Below are positions 18,001-27,764 of a stretch of 64,000 nucleotides of DNA, in pieces (positions within the stretch are counted from its first letter, which is position 1; each line of letters opens with the position of its first letter). The stretch spans positions 1 through 64,000 of the forward strand of contig JAAVYI010000006.1 of assembly GCA_022791055.1 (NCBI GenBank). Direction: 5' to 3'. The notes under the pieces are model-generated. The model made no database searches. It was not told the origin of the DNA and worked only from the letters and a program-made list of their open reading frames with translations. A program made the translations under genes and the position numbers. The stretch is from Clostridia bacterium (lineage in GTDB: Bacteria > Bacillota > Clostridia > Christensenellales > Pumilibacteraceae).

Positions 18001-20037
18001 TCAGATGCCCCAGCTCGACCACAAACGGGACAGTTCGCCGTTGCGTTCGGCGTACAGGCTGATACCGGTATGCTCGCAGTCGGCTTTGACCTGCTGCTTG
18101 AAAGCGCTCACCGTCTGCGTACTGAACGTGCTTTCGTACAGCATGACGATCAGATAGTACGGCGACACGCGCTCGAGCGCGATATTGTAGTAGTACGCGT
18201 CGTACAGCGTCGAATCGGTTTCTTTGAGCGGTTCGATTGCCGCCATAGCGCGGTCGAAGTTCTCCGTCCAGTCCAGCAGCAGGTTGCGCGGCCAGTACTT
18301 GGCTTGCAATGCGTTGTGAAATTCGGAGCGCGACCCGGCGTAGCCCAGCTCGATCTGCTTTTGCGCCAGCGCGCGGTACTCGTTGAATACGTCTTGCATC
18401 TCGTCGGCGGCCGGCCCGAAGTAGGCCTTGAAAAAGCGGTCGGTCAGCGCGCCCACGTCGGCGTTGACGTCCCAACCCAGTTTATAGTTGAGGTACGCCT
18501 TGAGCCGCTCCCAACCGGTCGACATGTCGTTGTTCGACTGGTGCTGTGCGTACAGCGCTTTGATTTGGTTTTGCGCCGCAAAGCGGTAGGTCTCCGCAAA
18601 GCCGTCGAAACTGTTGTACGGGGCCAAATAGTAGGTAAAGTTGGTGCCGTATGTCCAGAACAGAATCTCGTCGGCCAGCGCGCCCCACCCTTCCATATTG
18701 CGGGCGATGACGCCGTTGACCGATTCGTTTTCGAGCAGCGAGCAAGTGTAGTCGCCGTCGGTTTCGGCAAACCAGGGAACGATGTCTTTGCACACGACCG
18801 ATTCGTCGATCGGCGTGTATTGCTTTGTCGCCTCGTCGTAGTTGACCGGCGGCGCATTGGTTGCGTGGTACGCCAGGAAGAGAATTTTTTGCCCGTTATA
18901 GTACTGCTTGCCGTCGGCCGAATCGAACCAGACCTGCAACCGCGCGCGCACGTCGTTGAGGAACTTGACGACCGCCGCCGACTGCGTACCGCCGTAGGCT
19001 TTGGCCATATCGGTGCAAGCCTTACAGTCGCAGATCGTCGTGCGCGTATCGGTGATACTGAACGAAATGTACTTCTTGTTGGGGAACGCTTTGATGCGCT
19101 CTTTCATCAGCTCGACCAGCGTATTTTTCATTTCTTCCAACTCCGCCGCATTGCCGCGGGCGTTGTAACACAGGTTGCCGCCGCCGATCGCCGAACTGTA
19201 GCCGCGCGTGCTGTACCAGTCGGGGTGCGCTTTGGCGTAGGTCGCGCCCGGCAACCAGTCGAGCGAGTCGTGATAAATATTATCGTTCTTGGTGACCGTC
19301 TGATCCTGCAACTGGATCATGCGGAAGCGGTTGCGCAGATCGACGTTGTTGCGCACCGACAGATGTCCGGCCACGTTAAACTCGAAATCGGGCACTTCGG
19401 TGACATCATACTGCATCAGCGGCACATCGGTGACCGCATTATACGTGATGACGTTATCGGCGAACACTTCCCAGTCGAACGCGTAGGACAAAAACTCATA
19501 GGCCGCGTACAGCGTGCCGTAGTCGTGCGCCCCGGCTAAGAAAATCGTGTTACCCTTGGTGACGACGCGCACGCCCGTTTGCTTTAACAGCGTTTCGTCA
19601 AGCTCGATCTCCGCGCCGTCTAAGACCGTCGTCGCGCCCACCGAGATGTATTTGGCGTCGGCCGCATACGTCAAACCGGTGTCGGGTACGGTCGAAAGCA
19701 CGATGCCGGTCGCCGCCTCGAAATAGGTTTGCAATTCGGATACGGCCAAATTTTCATTGTCGGTGGCCGCCTCCGGATAGACGATCTTATACTCGGTCTT
19801 GCCGTCGCGCACCAGGTATTCGCCTTCGCGCACCGTCATATTGCGGATATGCGTGCCGCCCTCGTAGCGGGTCGACTCGTCGGGCGCAAACGGCTTGTCG
19901 GTCGTCCCGCCCGGGGTGACGACCGAATTGCCCGGATCGTCTCCGTCGGGCGGAGTGTCGGTTCCGTTCCCTTTCTTACAGCCGACCATGCCGAAACACA
20001 GCACGACCGCCAAGATCCATATCAGAAACTTTTTCAT
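18001..20037 (-). CDS. DUF4838 lipoprotein (extracellular, glycosidase-like)
   Basis: 678 residues. MKKFLIWILAVVLCFGMVGC is a lipoprotein signal peptide, so the enzyme is tethered outside the membrane. A Gly/Asp/Pro linker is followed by an alpha-glucuronidase-N-like domain (NLAVSELQTYFEAATGI...YGTLYAAYEFL) and a DUF4838 domain with CDCKAC, VPWFAETDGDYTCSL and LFWTYGTNFTYYLAPYNSF. It shares layout and many residues with the cytosolic paralog at 16127-17938, 62 bp downstream. AAGGAGG precedes the start at 20037. No catalytic residues can be assigned with certainty. Confidence 0.78.
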   Translation of the reverse strand: MKKFLIWILAVVLCFGMVGCKKGNGTDTPPDGDDPGNSVVTPGGTTDKPFAPDESTRYEGGTHIRNMTVREGEYLVRDGKTEYKIVYPEAATDNENLAVSELQTYFEAATGIVLSTVPDTGLTYAADAKYISVGATTVLDGAEIELDETLLKQTGVRVVTKGNTIFLAGAHDYGTLYAAYEFLSYAFDWEVFADNVITYNAVTDVPLMQYDVTEVPDFEFNVAGHLSVRNNVDLRNRFRMIQLQDQTVTKNDNIYHDSLDWLPGATYAKAHPDWYSTRGYSSAIGGGNLCYNARGNAAELEEMKNTLVELMKERIKAFPNKKYISFSITDTRTTICDCKACTDMAKAYGGTQSAAVVKFLNDVRARLQVWFDSADGKQYYNGQKILFLAYHATNAPPVNYDEATKQYTPIDESVVCKDIVPWFAETDGDYTCSLLENESVNGVIARNMEGWGALADEILFWTYGTNFTYYLAPYNSFDGFAETYRFAAQNQIKALYAQHQSNNDMSTGWERLKAYLNYKLGWDVNADVGALTDRFFKAYFGPAADEMQDVFNEYRALAQKQIELGYAGSRSEFHNALQAKYWPRNLLLDWTENFDRAMAAIEPLKETDSTLYDAYYYNIALERVSPYYLIVMLYESTFSTQTVSAFKQQVKADCEHTGISLYAERNGELSRLWSSWGI

Positions 20038-20050
20038 ACTTTCCTCCTTT

Positions 20051-23000
20051 TTAAGAAACGGCGATCGCATATGCGCCCACGGACACATTGCCCGCTTCGT
20101 CCTGCACGTAAATCAGCAAGCGATACACGCCGGTTTGCGAGGCAACGAACGAATCGTGGTCGCCTGCGGTGATGTTGACGATCTTGCCGGAAGGCAGTTG
20201 CAAATAGCGCGTGACCGTCAGCGCGGCCGCTTCCGTGCGGTTGTCTTGCACCGAAACCGACGGGAAGGCAACCGTGTCGCCCTTTTTCGCCGTCTCGGCG
20301 GCTTCGCCGAACGTGACGACCGGCGCGGTCAAGTCGTAAACGGCGATGCCGTACTGCGTATTCAAGTGCCGCGTCGAAGTGCCGCACTGTCCGGAAATCA
20401 TGATCGCGTAGTTGCCGTACTTGTTAAGCGCGACGGTGTACGAGCGCGTCAGATCCTGCGTGCCGTCGAGCAGCACGCCGTCGGTAGACGTGACGGGGTT
20501 GCCGTCCGGGTCGAGCACGCGCACGCCGAGCGTAACGGTCGGATCGAGTACGTCGCCGACATAGAACACCGGAATGACCGCCGTACTGCCGAACGCCTTG
20601 TTGCCCTCGCTGATATACGCCGACGCTTCGGGCGGAATGACGTCGTTGAGCAGCCTAGAGAGCGACTGGTTGTTAATACGCACAAAGCGAATGCCGCCCG
20701 TCTGCGTCTTGCCCGACGCCGCCGTATTGTACACGCCGTCGATGCGGAAAGTCAGATAGACCGACGCGCCGAAGCCCTCGAACGCGCTGCCGTCTGCGTT
20801 GACGATCGGCGCCGTCGCGTTGCCCGCCGTAAAGACTTTGCGCGTCTCGTTATACGTCAAAACGATCTCGCTGCTGCCGGTGTAGTTGGTGGTATACTCG
20901 GGGCCGTTGTTGACGCGGAAAGTAATGCGCCAACTCGAGTCGTGACCGAACGTGATAAGCGCCTGTTTGCTCGCGTCTGCGCTGTCGGTAACGAGCACCG
21001 ACGCCGTCAGGAAATTGGTATGCGAGAAACGGAACCGCAGGTTCAACGTCGACGCCAAAACCGGATTGACGAAGTCGAACACGCCGTAGGCCATCGATTC
21101 CGCGCTGTCGTTCGTTACGGTCGCAATCAGCCGCTCGTCCTCGTCGTCCTCGAACGTGAACGCGACAGGCTGTTGCACGCGGCTGCTGCCCGTAGGCTCG
21201 CCCTCGACGTTGACAAAGTACTTGGCCAGATCGAGCTTGCCGCTCACGCCCAGCCCGGTGCCGGTCACGACGGGAATGTCGTATTCTTTAACGTCCGCCT
21301 CGCCGCCGCTGTAGCTTAAGCGATAGCGCAATGTTACCGTTTTACTTGCCGTCACCTTGAACGCGTCGCCGTCGACCGCCGTTTCCGTCCCGTCTTGCAA
21401 CACGGTCGCCTCGCAACGCGCAGTGTGCGCGCCGCCGTCGAATGCGTAGCCGTACAGCGCGGGAATGCGATAGGTCGCCCCTTGGATCATGTACTTCGGC
21501 ACGGCCGCCTCGTCGGCGATGTACGCGCCGGTGGCCGCGCCGACGTTCAATGCGTAGGTCTGCGTTTTCTCGCCCAGCCAGTCGCCGTACGTATAGGTCA
21601 CCGTGTATGCGCCGGCCGTCAGCGGCACAAAGGCATATACGCCGTCGACCGCCTCGACGGGATACGACACCGACGTATCGGCGTCGAGCGTTGCCGTCAC
21701 CGCCAGTTTGTGCGCGCCCGATCCGCCCGAAAGCGTCGGGGTCTTGAGCGTGACTTTTTTACCGGCCGTCCCCGACTCGTCGCCTGCGCCCAATGCGAGC
21801 GTCAGCGGATCGCCGGCGACCGCCTCGATCTCGAACGGCAGGTCGGTCGCGTTACCGGCGTAGTCGGTCGCCGAATACACGATCGTATACGTGCCGGGTT
21901 GCGCGGGCGTGAACGTTTTGCCGTCGCAGGTCTCGCGGGTGCGGGTGTCGGTCGAACTGTAGTTGCTCCACACCGAAACCGAAACGGGCAAGCGTCCGTT
22001 TACGTCGTCGACGGCCTCGGCGGCAAACAGCGGATACGCCTCGCCGACGCGGGCGGTCGGCAAATTGTCCGCCGTGTAGCCGGCCGTATCGACGGTGATC
22101 ATCGGGCCGCTGCGGTCGACCGCCGCGCCGCCGTCGAGCTTGACGCCGGCCAGATCGGTGATGACAAAGTTGCTGCTCAGCGTTCTGTAGCTGTCGCAAC
22201 GGATCGACAGAACGGCTTTGTTATCGGTAAAGCCTTTCCAGGCCTCGTCGAAAATTTGCAGATCGGTCAGCGGCGCGACCAGAACCGGGGTCGTCGAATC
22301 CTGCGCGAACGCATAGACCGAACGGGTCGCATTGTCGAACGACAGCGCCATGCCGTGTCCGAGGTAGCCCTGGTACTTCGGATCGCCGTTCGCCGGCGCG
22401 CCGTCGCCGCCGTACATCGAGTGCGCGACGCCGGTCCCGTACATGTCGTTTTGGTGCAAACGGTAGTGTTCGCCCTGATAGATAAAGGTCGCCTGCGGGT
22501 CGGAAGCGTCGCGCTTTTCCAGTCCGGTTTCGGGCTGGCCGACGACGTTGGCCGTCACATATGTCGTGCGGTGCATACTCGACGTACTGACCAACAGCGT
22601 TCTTTTGGCCGCGATCGTCAAGACGTTGGTCGGGTCATACGGGTCGGTCAATATGAAATTGATCCGCCCGGCGTCGTAGTTAAACAGTTGCTGCGGCGCT
22701 ACGTAAAAGCGAATGAACGGCTCTCCGGCGGTCGCTGTCGAAAAGTCCAGCACTTGGTTAAACGTCAGCGTGTCGCCCTTAGACAGCGATACCGAAACGC
22801 CGGCAGCGCCCGTCACGTCGTCGGCCAGTTTCTTTTCGGTCACATAGGCCGCGCTCGACTTGCCGCTCGTCACCGCGAACAGCGGTTTGACGGCCGAAAA
22901 CGTTTGTTTGGCCGTAAGCAGAGCGCCCGCCCCATTGTGCGCCCGATATTCGAGCGTATAAAGGCCGGCGTCCTCGAGCGTCGCCGAAACGCCCGTCACG

Positions 23001-23260
23001 CCGTTGCCGTTGGGCATACGCAACACGATCGAGGCGTCGAACGTCTCGCCGCCGTCCCGAATGGCCGCGTGCGTCGGCAGTGTGAACGTATCGCCCACCG
23101 TGTATGTTTTCTCGATCGTCTCGACTGCGCCGTTCTCGAGTACGACGCGCTCGTCCTCCGCGCGGGCGCGCCACACGCCGACAGCGCACAGCGCGAGGAG
23201 CGCGCACACGAGAGCGATCGCCACCGCAAACGCAGTCCGTCGTTTGATATAATCCGTCAT
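20051..23260 (-). CDS. Large secreted Ig-like surface protein
   Basis: 1,069 residues. One N-terminal hydrophobic segment (residues ~10-30) ends at AEDERV and acts as signal peptide or membrane anchor. The rest is beta-rich. Several Ig-like repeats carry the pattern PGTYTIVYSATDYAGN / AGAYTVTYTYGDWLGE / TGVYRLLIYVQDEAGN, and a central ~200-residue lectin-like jelly-roll section (~660-860) starts FTFEDDEDERL. No LPxTG sorting signal is present. It lies 13 bp upstream of the DUF4838 lipoprotein gene and 21 bp downstream of the permease gene, so it is co-transcribed. Probable role: binding or presenting the polysaccharide. Confidence 0.7.
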   Translation of the reverse strand: MTDYIKRRTAFAVAIALVCALLALCAVGVWRARAEDERVVLENGAVETIEKTYTVGDTFTLPTHAAIRDGGETFDASIVLRMPNGNGVTGVSATLEDAGLYTLEYRAHNGAGALLTAKQTFSAVKPLFAVTSGKSSAAYVTEKKLADDVTGAAGVSVSLSKGDTLTFNQVLDFSTATAGEPFIRFYVAPQQLFNYDAGRINFILTDPYDPTNVLTIAAKRTLLVSTSSMHRTTYVTANVVGQPETGLEKRDASDPQATFIYQGEHYRLHQNDMYGTGVAHSMYGGDGAPANGDPKYQGYLGHGMALSFDNATRSVYAFAQDSTTPVLVAPLTDLQIFDEAWKGFTDNKAVLSIRCDSYRTLSSNFVITDLAGVKLDGGAAVDRSGPMITVDTAGYTADNLPTARVGEAYPLFAAEAVDDVNGRLPVSVSVWSNYSSTDTRTRETCDGKTFTPAQPGTYTIVYSATDYAGNATDLPFEIEAVAGDPLTLALGAGDESGTAGKKVTLKTPTLSGGSGAHKLAVTATLDADTSVSYPVEAVDGVYAFVPLTAGAYTVTYTYGDWLGEKTQTYALNVGAATGAYIADEAAVPKYMIQGATYRIPALYGYAFDGGAHTARCEATVLQDGTETAVDGDAFKVTASKTVTLRYRLSYSGGEADVKEYDIPVVTGTGLGVSGKLDLAKYFVNVEGEPTGSSRVQQPVAFTFEDDEDERLIATVTNDSAESMAYGVFDFVNPVLASTLNLRFRFSHTNFLTASVLVTDSADASKQALITFGHDSSWRITFRVNNGPEYTTNYTGSSEIVLTYNETRKVFTAGNATAPIVNADGSAFEGFGASVYLTFRIDGVYNTAASGKTQTGGIRFVRINNQSLSRLLNDVIPPEASAYISEGNKAFGSTAVIPVFYVGDVLDPTVTLGVRVLDPDGNPVTSTDGVLLDGTQDLTRSYTVALNKYGNYAIMISGQCGTSTRHLNTQYGIAVYDLTAPVVTFGEAAETAKKGDTVAFPSVSVQDNRTEAAALTVTRYLQLPSGKIVNITAGDHDSFVASQTGVYRLLIYVQDEAGNVSVGAYAIAVS

Positions 23261-23281
23261 CTTGTTCCTCCTAACTGAAAT

Positions 23282-24217
23282 TTATTCTTTGACGCCGCCC
23301 ATCGAAAGATTGCCGATGAGCTTATCCTTGAAGCACACAAACAGAATGAGCACGGGTACAGCCATCAAGATACTGCCGGCCAAGCGCACCGTCGTACTGA
23401 TGTCGTTGGTGCGGTTGACGACGCTCATATAGTACACGCCGAACGCAACGGTCGGATAGCTCGGCAAGTACAGCATCGGATTTTGGTAGTCGTTCCACAG
23501 CTCGATGAACTTGATCAAAAATACCGTCAGCATGACCGTTTTGACCATCGGCAGCATAATACGCACCATAATGGTAAACTCGGACGCCCCGTCGATCGAG
23601 GCCGCCTCGGAATACTCTTTGGAGACGCCTTTAAAAGCCGCGAAGAACACCAAATAGTACATGCCCAAAAAGTGAAACTTCTGGATCCAGTTGCCGATGA
23701 TACTGTCGTACAAGTGCAATGCGCGCAGCAGCGACAGTTCGGCCGCCTGCGAGCCGACGATCGGAATGATCATCGCCACGACGACGAACACGTTGATGAA
23801 CTTGCTGAACTTGTAGGGAAATTTACAGGTCAGATACGCTACGATACAGGGTACGATCATCATGATGATCCCGCCGCCGCCCGCGTACAACAGCGAGTAG
23901 ATGACTTGCATCATCATGCCGATGTTCGCTTTGGTGGGTACGCCGCCGATGTTCATGGTGATCGGCACGGCGATCTTTTTGAGTACCGTCGCAAAGTTGC
24001 CGAACGCCCACGCCTGCGGAAATCCGTACTTGTTGACGCGAAATTCCTCCGCCGATTTGAACGACGTCAACAGCGCCCATAACAGTAGCCCCAGCATCAT
24101 CGCCGACATTACAATGAGTATGCCGAAGAATATGCCGGTAAAGACGTTGAGCCTTTCGCGCGGTCCGTCTTCCCCTTTCTCTTTTTTTCTCGTAAACCAC
24201 GATTTTATTTTCGTCAT
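23282..24217 (-). CDS. Carbohydrate ABC transporter permease (MalG/LacG type)
   Basis: 311 residues with about six membrane segments. The EAA loop (EYSEAASIDGASEFTIMVRIMLPMVKTV) that contacts the ATPase is present. Its partner is the permease encoded just upstream at 24262. The N-terminal cytosolic KKKEKGEDGPRE stretch is unusual but harmless. Start at 24217 follows AAGGAG. No ATPase gene is in the locus, so a shared MsmX-type ATPase elsewhere is inferred. Confidence 0.9.
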   Translation of the reverse strand: MTKIKSWFTRKKEKGEDGPRERLNVFTGIFFGILIVMSAMMLGLLLWALLTSFKSAEEFRVNKYGFPQAWAFGNFATVLKKIAVPITMNIGGVPTKANIGMMMQVIYSLLYAGGGGIIMMIVPCIVAYLTCKFPYKFSKFINVFVVVAMIIPIVGSQAAELSLLRALHLYDSIIGNWIQKFHFLGMYYLVFFAAFKGVSKEYSEAASIDGASEFTIMVRIMLPMVKTVMLTVFLIKFIELWNDYQNPMLYLPSYPTVAFGVYYMSVVNRTNDISTTVRLAGSILMAVPVLILFVCFKDKLIGNLSMGGVKE

Positions 24218-24261
24218 TTTATCTCTCCTTATCTCGTTACTCGCCCCATAGCCGAAACGGT

Positions 24262-25224
24262 CTATTCGGGGCGCGGGCCGACCTTCTCCAACAGCTTGCG
24301 CATACCCAGCGTCAGCGGCGCGGCAAACAGCGTCATGATGATGCCGAACGCCGACAGATACGGGAATTGCAAATTCGGATTGGCCGCCTGGTTGGCGCGA
24401 TAAGTCGCTTTATAAATGTAGTAGCCGAGCGACGACACTTGCACGGTGGCGCCGGTGTTGTAGAAGGTGAATAAATTGAGCTGGTTGACGAAGATCCCGG
24501 CAATGCCGACGGTGATCAGCGTGCACATCGTCGGCCACACGCTGGGGACGGTCACATGGATGAACTCCTGCCAGGCGTTGGCGCCGTCGACTTTGGCCGC
24601 CTCTTTGGTCGAGGGCGACACGCTGCTCATCGCGCCGGTGTACATCAGCATATTGGTGCCGAATCCCATGAACACGTTGAAGAACATGATGCCGGCAAAG
24701 ATCGCGCTCGGCTGTCTGGCCGACAGCGGTCCGGAAGCGATCTTGATATGGAACAGATCGTTCAACAGTTGCGGCACGGCCTCTTCGGTGAAGTTCATGT
24801 AAATGATCGACATGACCACTAAGGAAAGCACCTGCGGCAGGTACAAAATGACTTTGAACAGCCCGCTGCCCGGCACGCGCTTGTAAATGGCGTTGGCAAA
24901 AGGAACACCTAAGCCCAGGCTTGCGGCCAGGCCGATGAAATACGCCAAAAGCGAATTGCGTATGCCGTATAAAATTTCACTGGTCGCGTTGCCGTTGTCG
25001 CCGGTGAACACGCGCTTGAAGTTCTCCAAAAACGCGAACTGCATGGTGCCGGTATTGACGTCGTACTTTTGAAATGCGAGCAGCAACGAATTGAGGTTGA
25101 CGCCGAAATAGAAAATCAGCACCTGTGTGACCGGCAACGCCATCATACACGTGTAGAACAGCAGCCGTTTGCGTTTTTTATTCCAGAAAGGCACGAGTTT
25201 ACGGTCGGTTTGTCTCGCTAACAT
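24262..25224 (-). CDS. Carbohydrate ABC transporter permease (MalF/LacF type)
   Basis: 320 residues with about six membrane segments and the EAA loop STKEAAKVDGANAWQEFIHVTVPSVWP. It forms the membrane channel with the permease at 23282. GGAGG lies 6 nt upstream of the ATG at 25224. It begins 12 bp after the solute-binding protein gene. Confidence 0.9.
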   Translation of the reverse strand: MLARQTDRKLVPFWNKKRKRLLFYTCMMALPVTQVLIFYFGVNLNSLLLAFQKYDVNTGTMQFAFLENFKRVFTGDNGNATSEILYGIRNSLLAYFIGLAASLGLGVPFANAIYKRVPGSGLFKVILYLPQVLSLVVMSIIYMNFTEEAVPQLLNDLFHIKIASGPLSARQPSAIFAGIMFFNVFMGFGTNMLMYTGAMSSVSPSTKEAAKVDGANAWQEFIHVTVPSVWPTMCTLITVGIAGIFVNQLNLFTFYNTGATVQVSSLGYYIYKATYRANQAANPNLQFPYLSAFGIIMTLFAAPLTLGMRKLLEKVGPRPE

Positions 25225-25236
25225 GGCCGACCTCCG

Positions 25237-26938
25237 TTAGTCCGCTTCGACGAAGTATTCGCGGTTTTCGCTCGCCCAGTTCTCGTGCAATTTATGTAAA
25301 CCGTTGAAGAAGTCTTTGGCCGTCACCCCGCCCGTGTAGAATGCGGTGTACGGTCGGTCGTATGTCGCGCTGCCGACCTGCGAACGCCAGTAGGTGTTCA
25401 ACAAGATCTCTTGATTGGCCGCAAACAGCGCGCTGGTCGACGCAGTGTTGACGAGTTCGGACGTCTTGCGATAGTTCCAAATACTGCGCGCGTATTTGCC
25501 GAGCGTGCTTTCCTGCGCGGCCGTCAGCGTGTAATCGTAGTCGCGCGTCATGCCGGTCGTCAGCGTGAAGTCGACCAACGCCGAATCGGTAAAGCAGAAC
25601 TGCAAGAACATCTTTGCCAGCTTGACCTTGTTCTCGTCGTTTGCGATATTGGCGTTGATGAACGCGAACGACTGCATCGAATCCTTCAAGGTCATCTTGG
25701 TCGTGCCTTCGGTGCCGGTTGCGACGCCGGGAAGCGGCATCCACGCAAAATCGGATTCGGTGTCGTAGTCGTAATTGTAGTTGTTTTCCGACGCGGCGAT
25801 CGTGCCTAAGTTGCGCGCCTCGTTCTCCCAGTAGTTGCCGTCGATCAGCATAGCGACCGGTTTATTGGCGCGCGCGCCGTTGATGAAGTCGCGCTGTGCG
25901 TCGGTGTGCGAATAGGTGATGCCGACGCTTTCATCGGTGTGCCAGCCGTTTTCGATGACGCTTTGCGCAAAATCGGCAGCATAATAGGAGGCCGCCAGCT
26001 GCCACAGCTTGTCGCCCGTCGTCTCGCCTATTGTTTGTGTTTCGATAATCGGGGTGTCGCCGTTAAAGCCGGTCACCACCTGCGAAGCAACCTTTTTCTC
26101 TCCCAGGTTGAAGTTATAAAAGACCTCGCTGCCCTCTTTGCCGAGCTGTGCGGTAACGAGCGCGTCCATCAAAATGTTGAAGTACTCGTTATACATGCCC
26201 GTCCAGACGAACGGCTTGGCATCGGTATTGTTGTTGATATAGCGGCACAGCGTTTTAAACTGCGCAATCGTCGCGGGCAGTCCGTCGTCGGCCGTATTCG
26301 GCTGTCCGTCGGGGCCTGCCGACCGCGCGTCGGCAAGCGTTGCGCCCAACTTGCCGTCTGTGCCGAAATACAAACCGTTTTGGTCGAATACGTCTACGTT
26401 GTAGTTGACGCCCAAAAAGCCTTCGTAATGCGGCAGACCGTAGTACTTGCCTTCCTTGCCCTTGACGCCGGTCAGCATCGCCTTTTTCTCGTCGCTCAGT
26501 TTGCTTTCGATCGAGCGCGTCTCGCCGTATTCGGCATTAACCGTCGTCACAATGTCGGAAATGTCCAACAGCAAGCCTTTTTGCGCCCATTCGGTGTAGA
26601 ACATGCGCTCGCCGAAGTATACGTTGTTTGTCGACGTGGCAATTTTATTGCCCAGGTCGGAACGCAAATCCTTGTTGGTGTCGATTTTGACCTCTACGCC
26701 CTTTTTGCCGCTGCCCGGCTCAAACTCGTAGTCCTTGTACTTTTCCTCGAACTTGTCGGCAATGTCACGCAGCCACTGCGTGCCGACGCCGCCGTCATAG
26801 TTCGATACGTACAGCTGCGTCTTGGTTTCGTCTATCTTTTCGGTCTGGATAAATAACCCCCCCCCCGCAACCGGTAGCACCGAACATGCACACAAAAGAC
26901 AACACGAAAACAAGTATTCCTTTCAATACCTTACTCAT
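25237..26938 (-). CDS. Carbohydrate ABC transporter solute-binding lipoprotein, frameshifted by a G10 run
   Basis: The mature part (QTEKIDETKTQLYVSNYDGG...VEAD, ~530 residues) is an extracellular sugar-binding protein of the CUT1 type. The natural start is ATG at 26938, with GGAGG 9 nt upstream, and encodes a lipoprotein signal peptide MSKVLKGILVFVLSFVCMFG-ATGC. Directly after the Cys codon lies a run of ten G (26866-26857 on the coding strand). With ten G the signal peptide is out of frame and meets a stop about 25 codons later. With nine G the whole 566-residue lipoprotein is in frame. As it stands only a TTG at 26913 could start the main frame, without a lipobox. This is either a phase-variable switch or a homopolymer sequencing error. 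Confidence 0.85.
26857..26866 (-). repeat. G10 homopolymer at the lipobox of the solute-binding protein
   Basis: Ten consecutive G on the coding strand, immediately 3' of the lipid-modified Cys codon. One base lost or two gained restores the frame between the signal peptide and the mature protein. Runs of this length are prone to strand slippage. Confidence 0.9.
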
Positions 26939-26977
26939 CTCTGCTCCTCCGCAAAAAATTTTAAATTTTTTTATTTT

Positions 26978-27736
26978 TTAAACGAACATATTGCGCCGCT
27001 TCATATTTTCGAGGCTTTTCGCCAGGCTGTCGAACGGATCGCCGTCGCAAACGTCCTGCTCGACCGCCGCCCACGCGATACCTAAGCTCCCGCATACGCC
27101 GTACAGCGTCTCGTAATCCATATTGCCCTCGAAGATCTCGGCCATATCGGTCATGCCGTCTGCGGGCGGGACGCGTTTATCCTTGAAATGCACGACCGGC
27201 GTGCGCCCCTCGTACGCCTTTAAAAACGCCTCGGGCGAGCAGCCCGCCGTCTGTACCCAAAACAAATCGGGCAAAAAGTCGAATACGCCCGCTTGGGTGT
27301 GGTCACGCATATAGTCGATCGGACGAACGCCGTCCATGCGTATAAACTCGTGCGCGTGGTTGTGATAGAGAAACCGTAGCCCGGCCACGCGCAACTTCTC
27401 GAGCGCCGGCGCCAGTTTGTCCAAAAAGGCGGCGTATTCGGCGATCGAATTGCTACGCGAATAGCCCAGTCCGACATACGGCGCACCGAACAGCTTGTGT
27501 TCCTCGATGACCGCGTCGGTTTCGTCGAGAATGCGGTCGAGCGGCGTATGCGTCGCGCACACGCTCAGCCCGTTGTCGCGTAAAGCCTTGGCGATGACGG
27601 GCGGATGATAAGCGCCCAGTCCCGACAGTTGTACTGCGTCGTATCCGATCGCGCGGATCCGCTCGAACGTGCGACAAACGTCGTCGTCCGTTTTGGTAAA
27701 ATCCCGCACCGTGTACAGTTGTGCCGCTACTCGCAT
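26978..27736 (-). CDS. Sugar phosphate isomerase/epimerase (IolE-like TIM barrel)
   Basis: 252 residues. Conserved segments of the xylose-isomerase-like barrel: YDAVQLSGLGAYHP, CATHTPLDRI, FLYHNHAHEF with candidate metal ligands, VHFKDKR, and AAVEQDVCDGDPFDSL at the end (Glu ligand). It is likely cytosolic and acts on the sugar imported by the adjacent transporter, together with the Gfo/Idh enzyme encoded 28 bp upstream. GGAGGAG precedes the start at 27736. It is distinct from the epimerase at 11434, which belongs to another branch of the fold. Confidence 0.82.
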   Translation of the reverse strand: MRVAAQLYTVRDFTKTDDDVCRTFERIRAIGYDAVQLSGLGAYHPPVIAKALRDNGLSVCATHTPLDRILDETDAVIEEHKLFGAPYVGLGYSRSNSIAEYAAFLDKLAPALEKLRVAGLRFLYHNHAHEFIRMDGVRPIDYMRDHTQAGVFDFLPDLFWVQTAGCSPEAFLKAYEGRTPVVHFKDKRVPPADGMTDMAEIFEGNMDYETLYGVCGSLGIAWAAVEQDVCDGDPFDSLAKSLENMKRRNMFV

Positions 27737-27764
27737 GGTTCTCCTCCTGTTGTTCGTAAACCGT

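Noticed and set aside
21395..23278. Long plus-strand open frame (627 codons) and similar long frames at 10454-11470, 16631-17956, 31615-32556 and 41603-43081
   Set aside because: They lie opposite well-supported minus-strand genes, are rich in Arg, Ala and His in the way of antisense shadows in G+C-rich DNA, and have no recognisable domains or ribosome sites.
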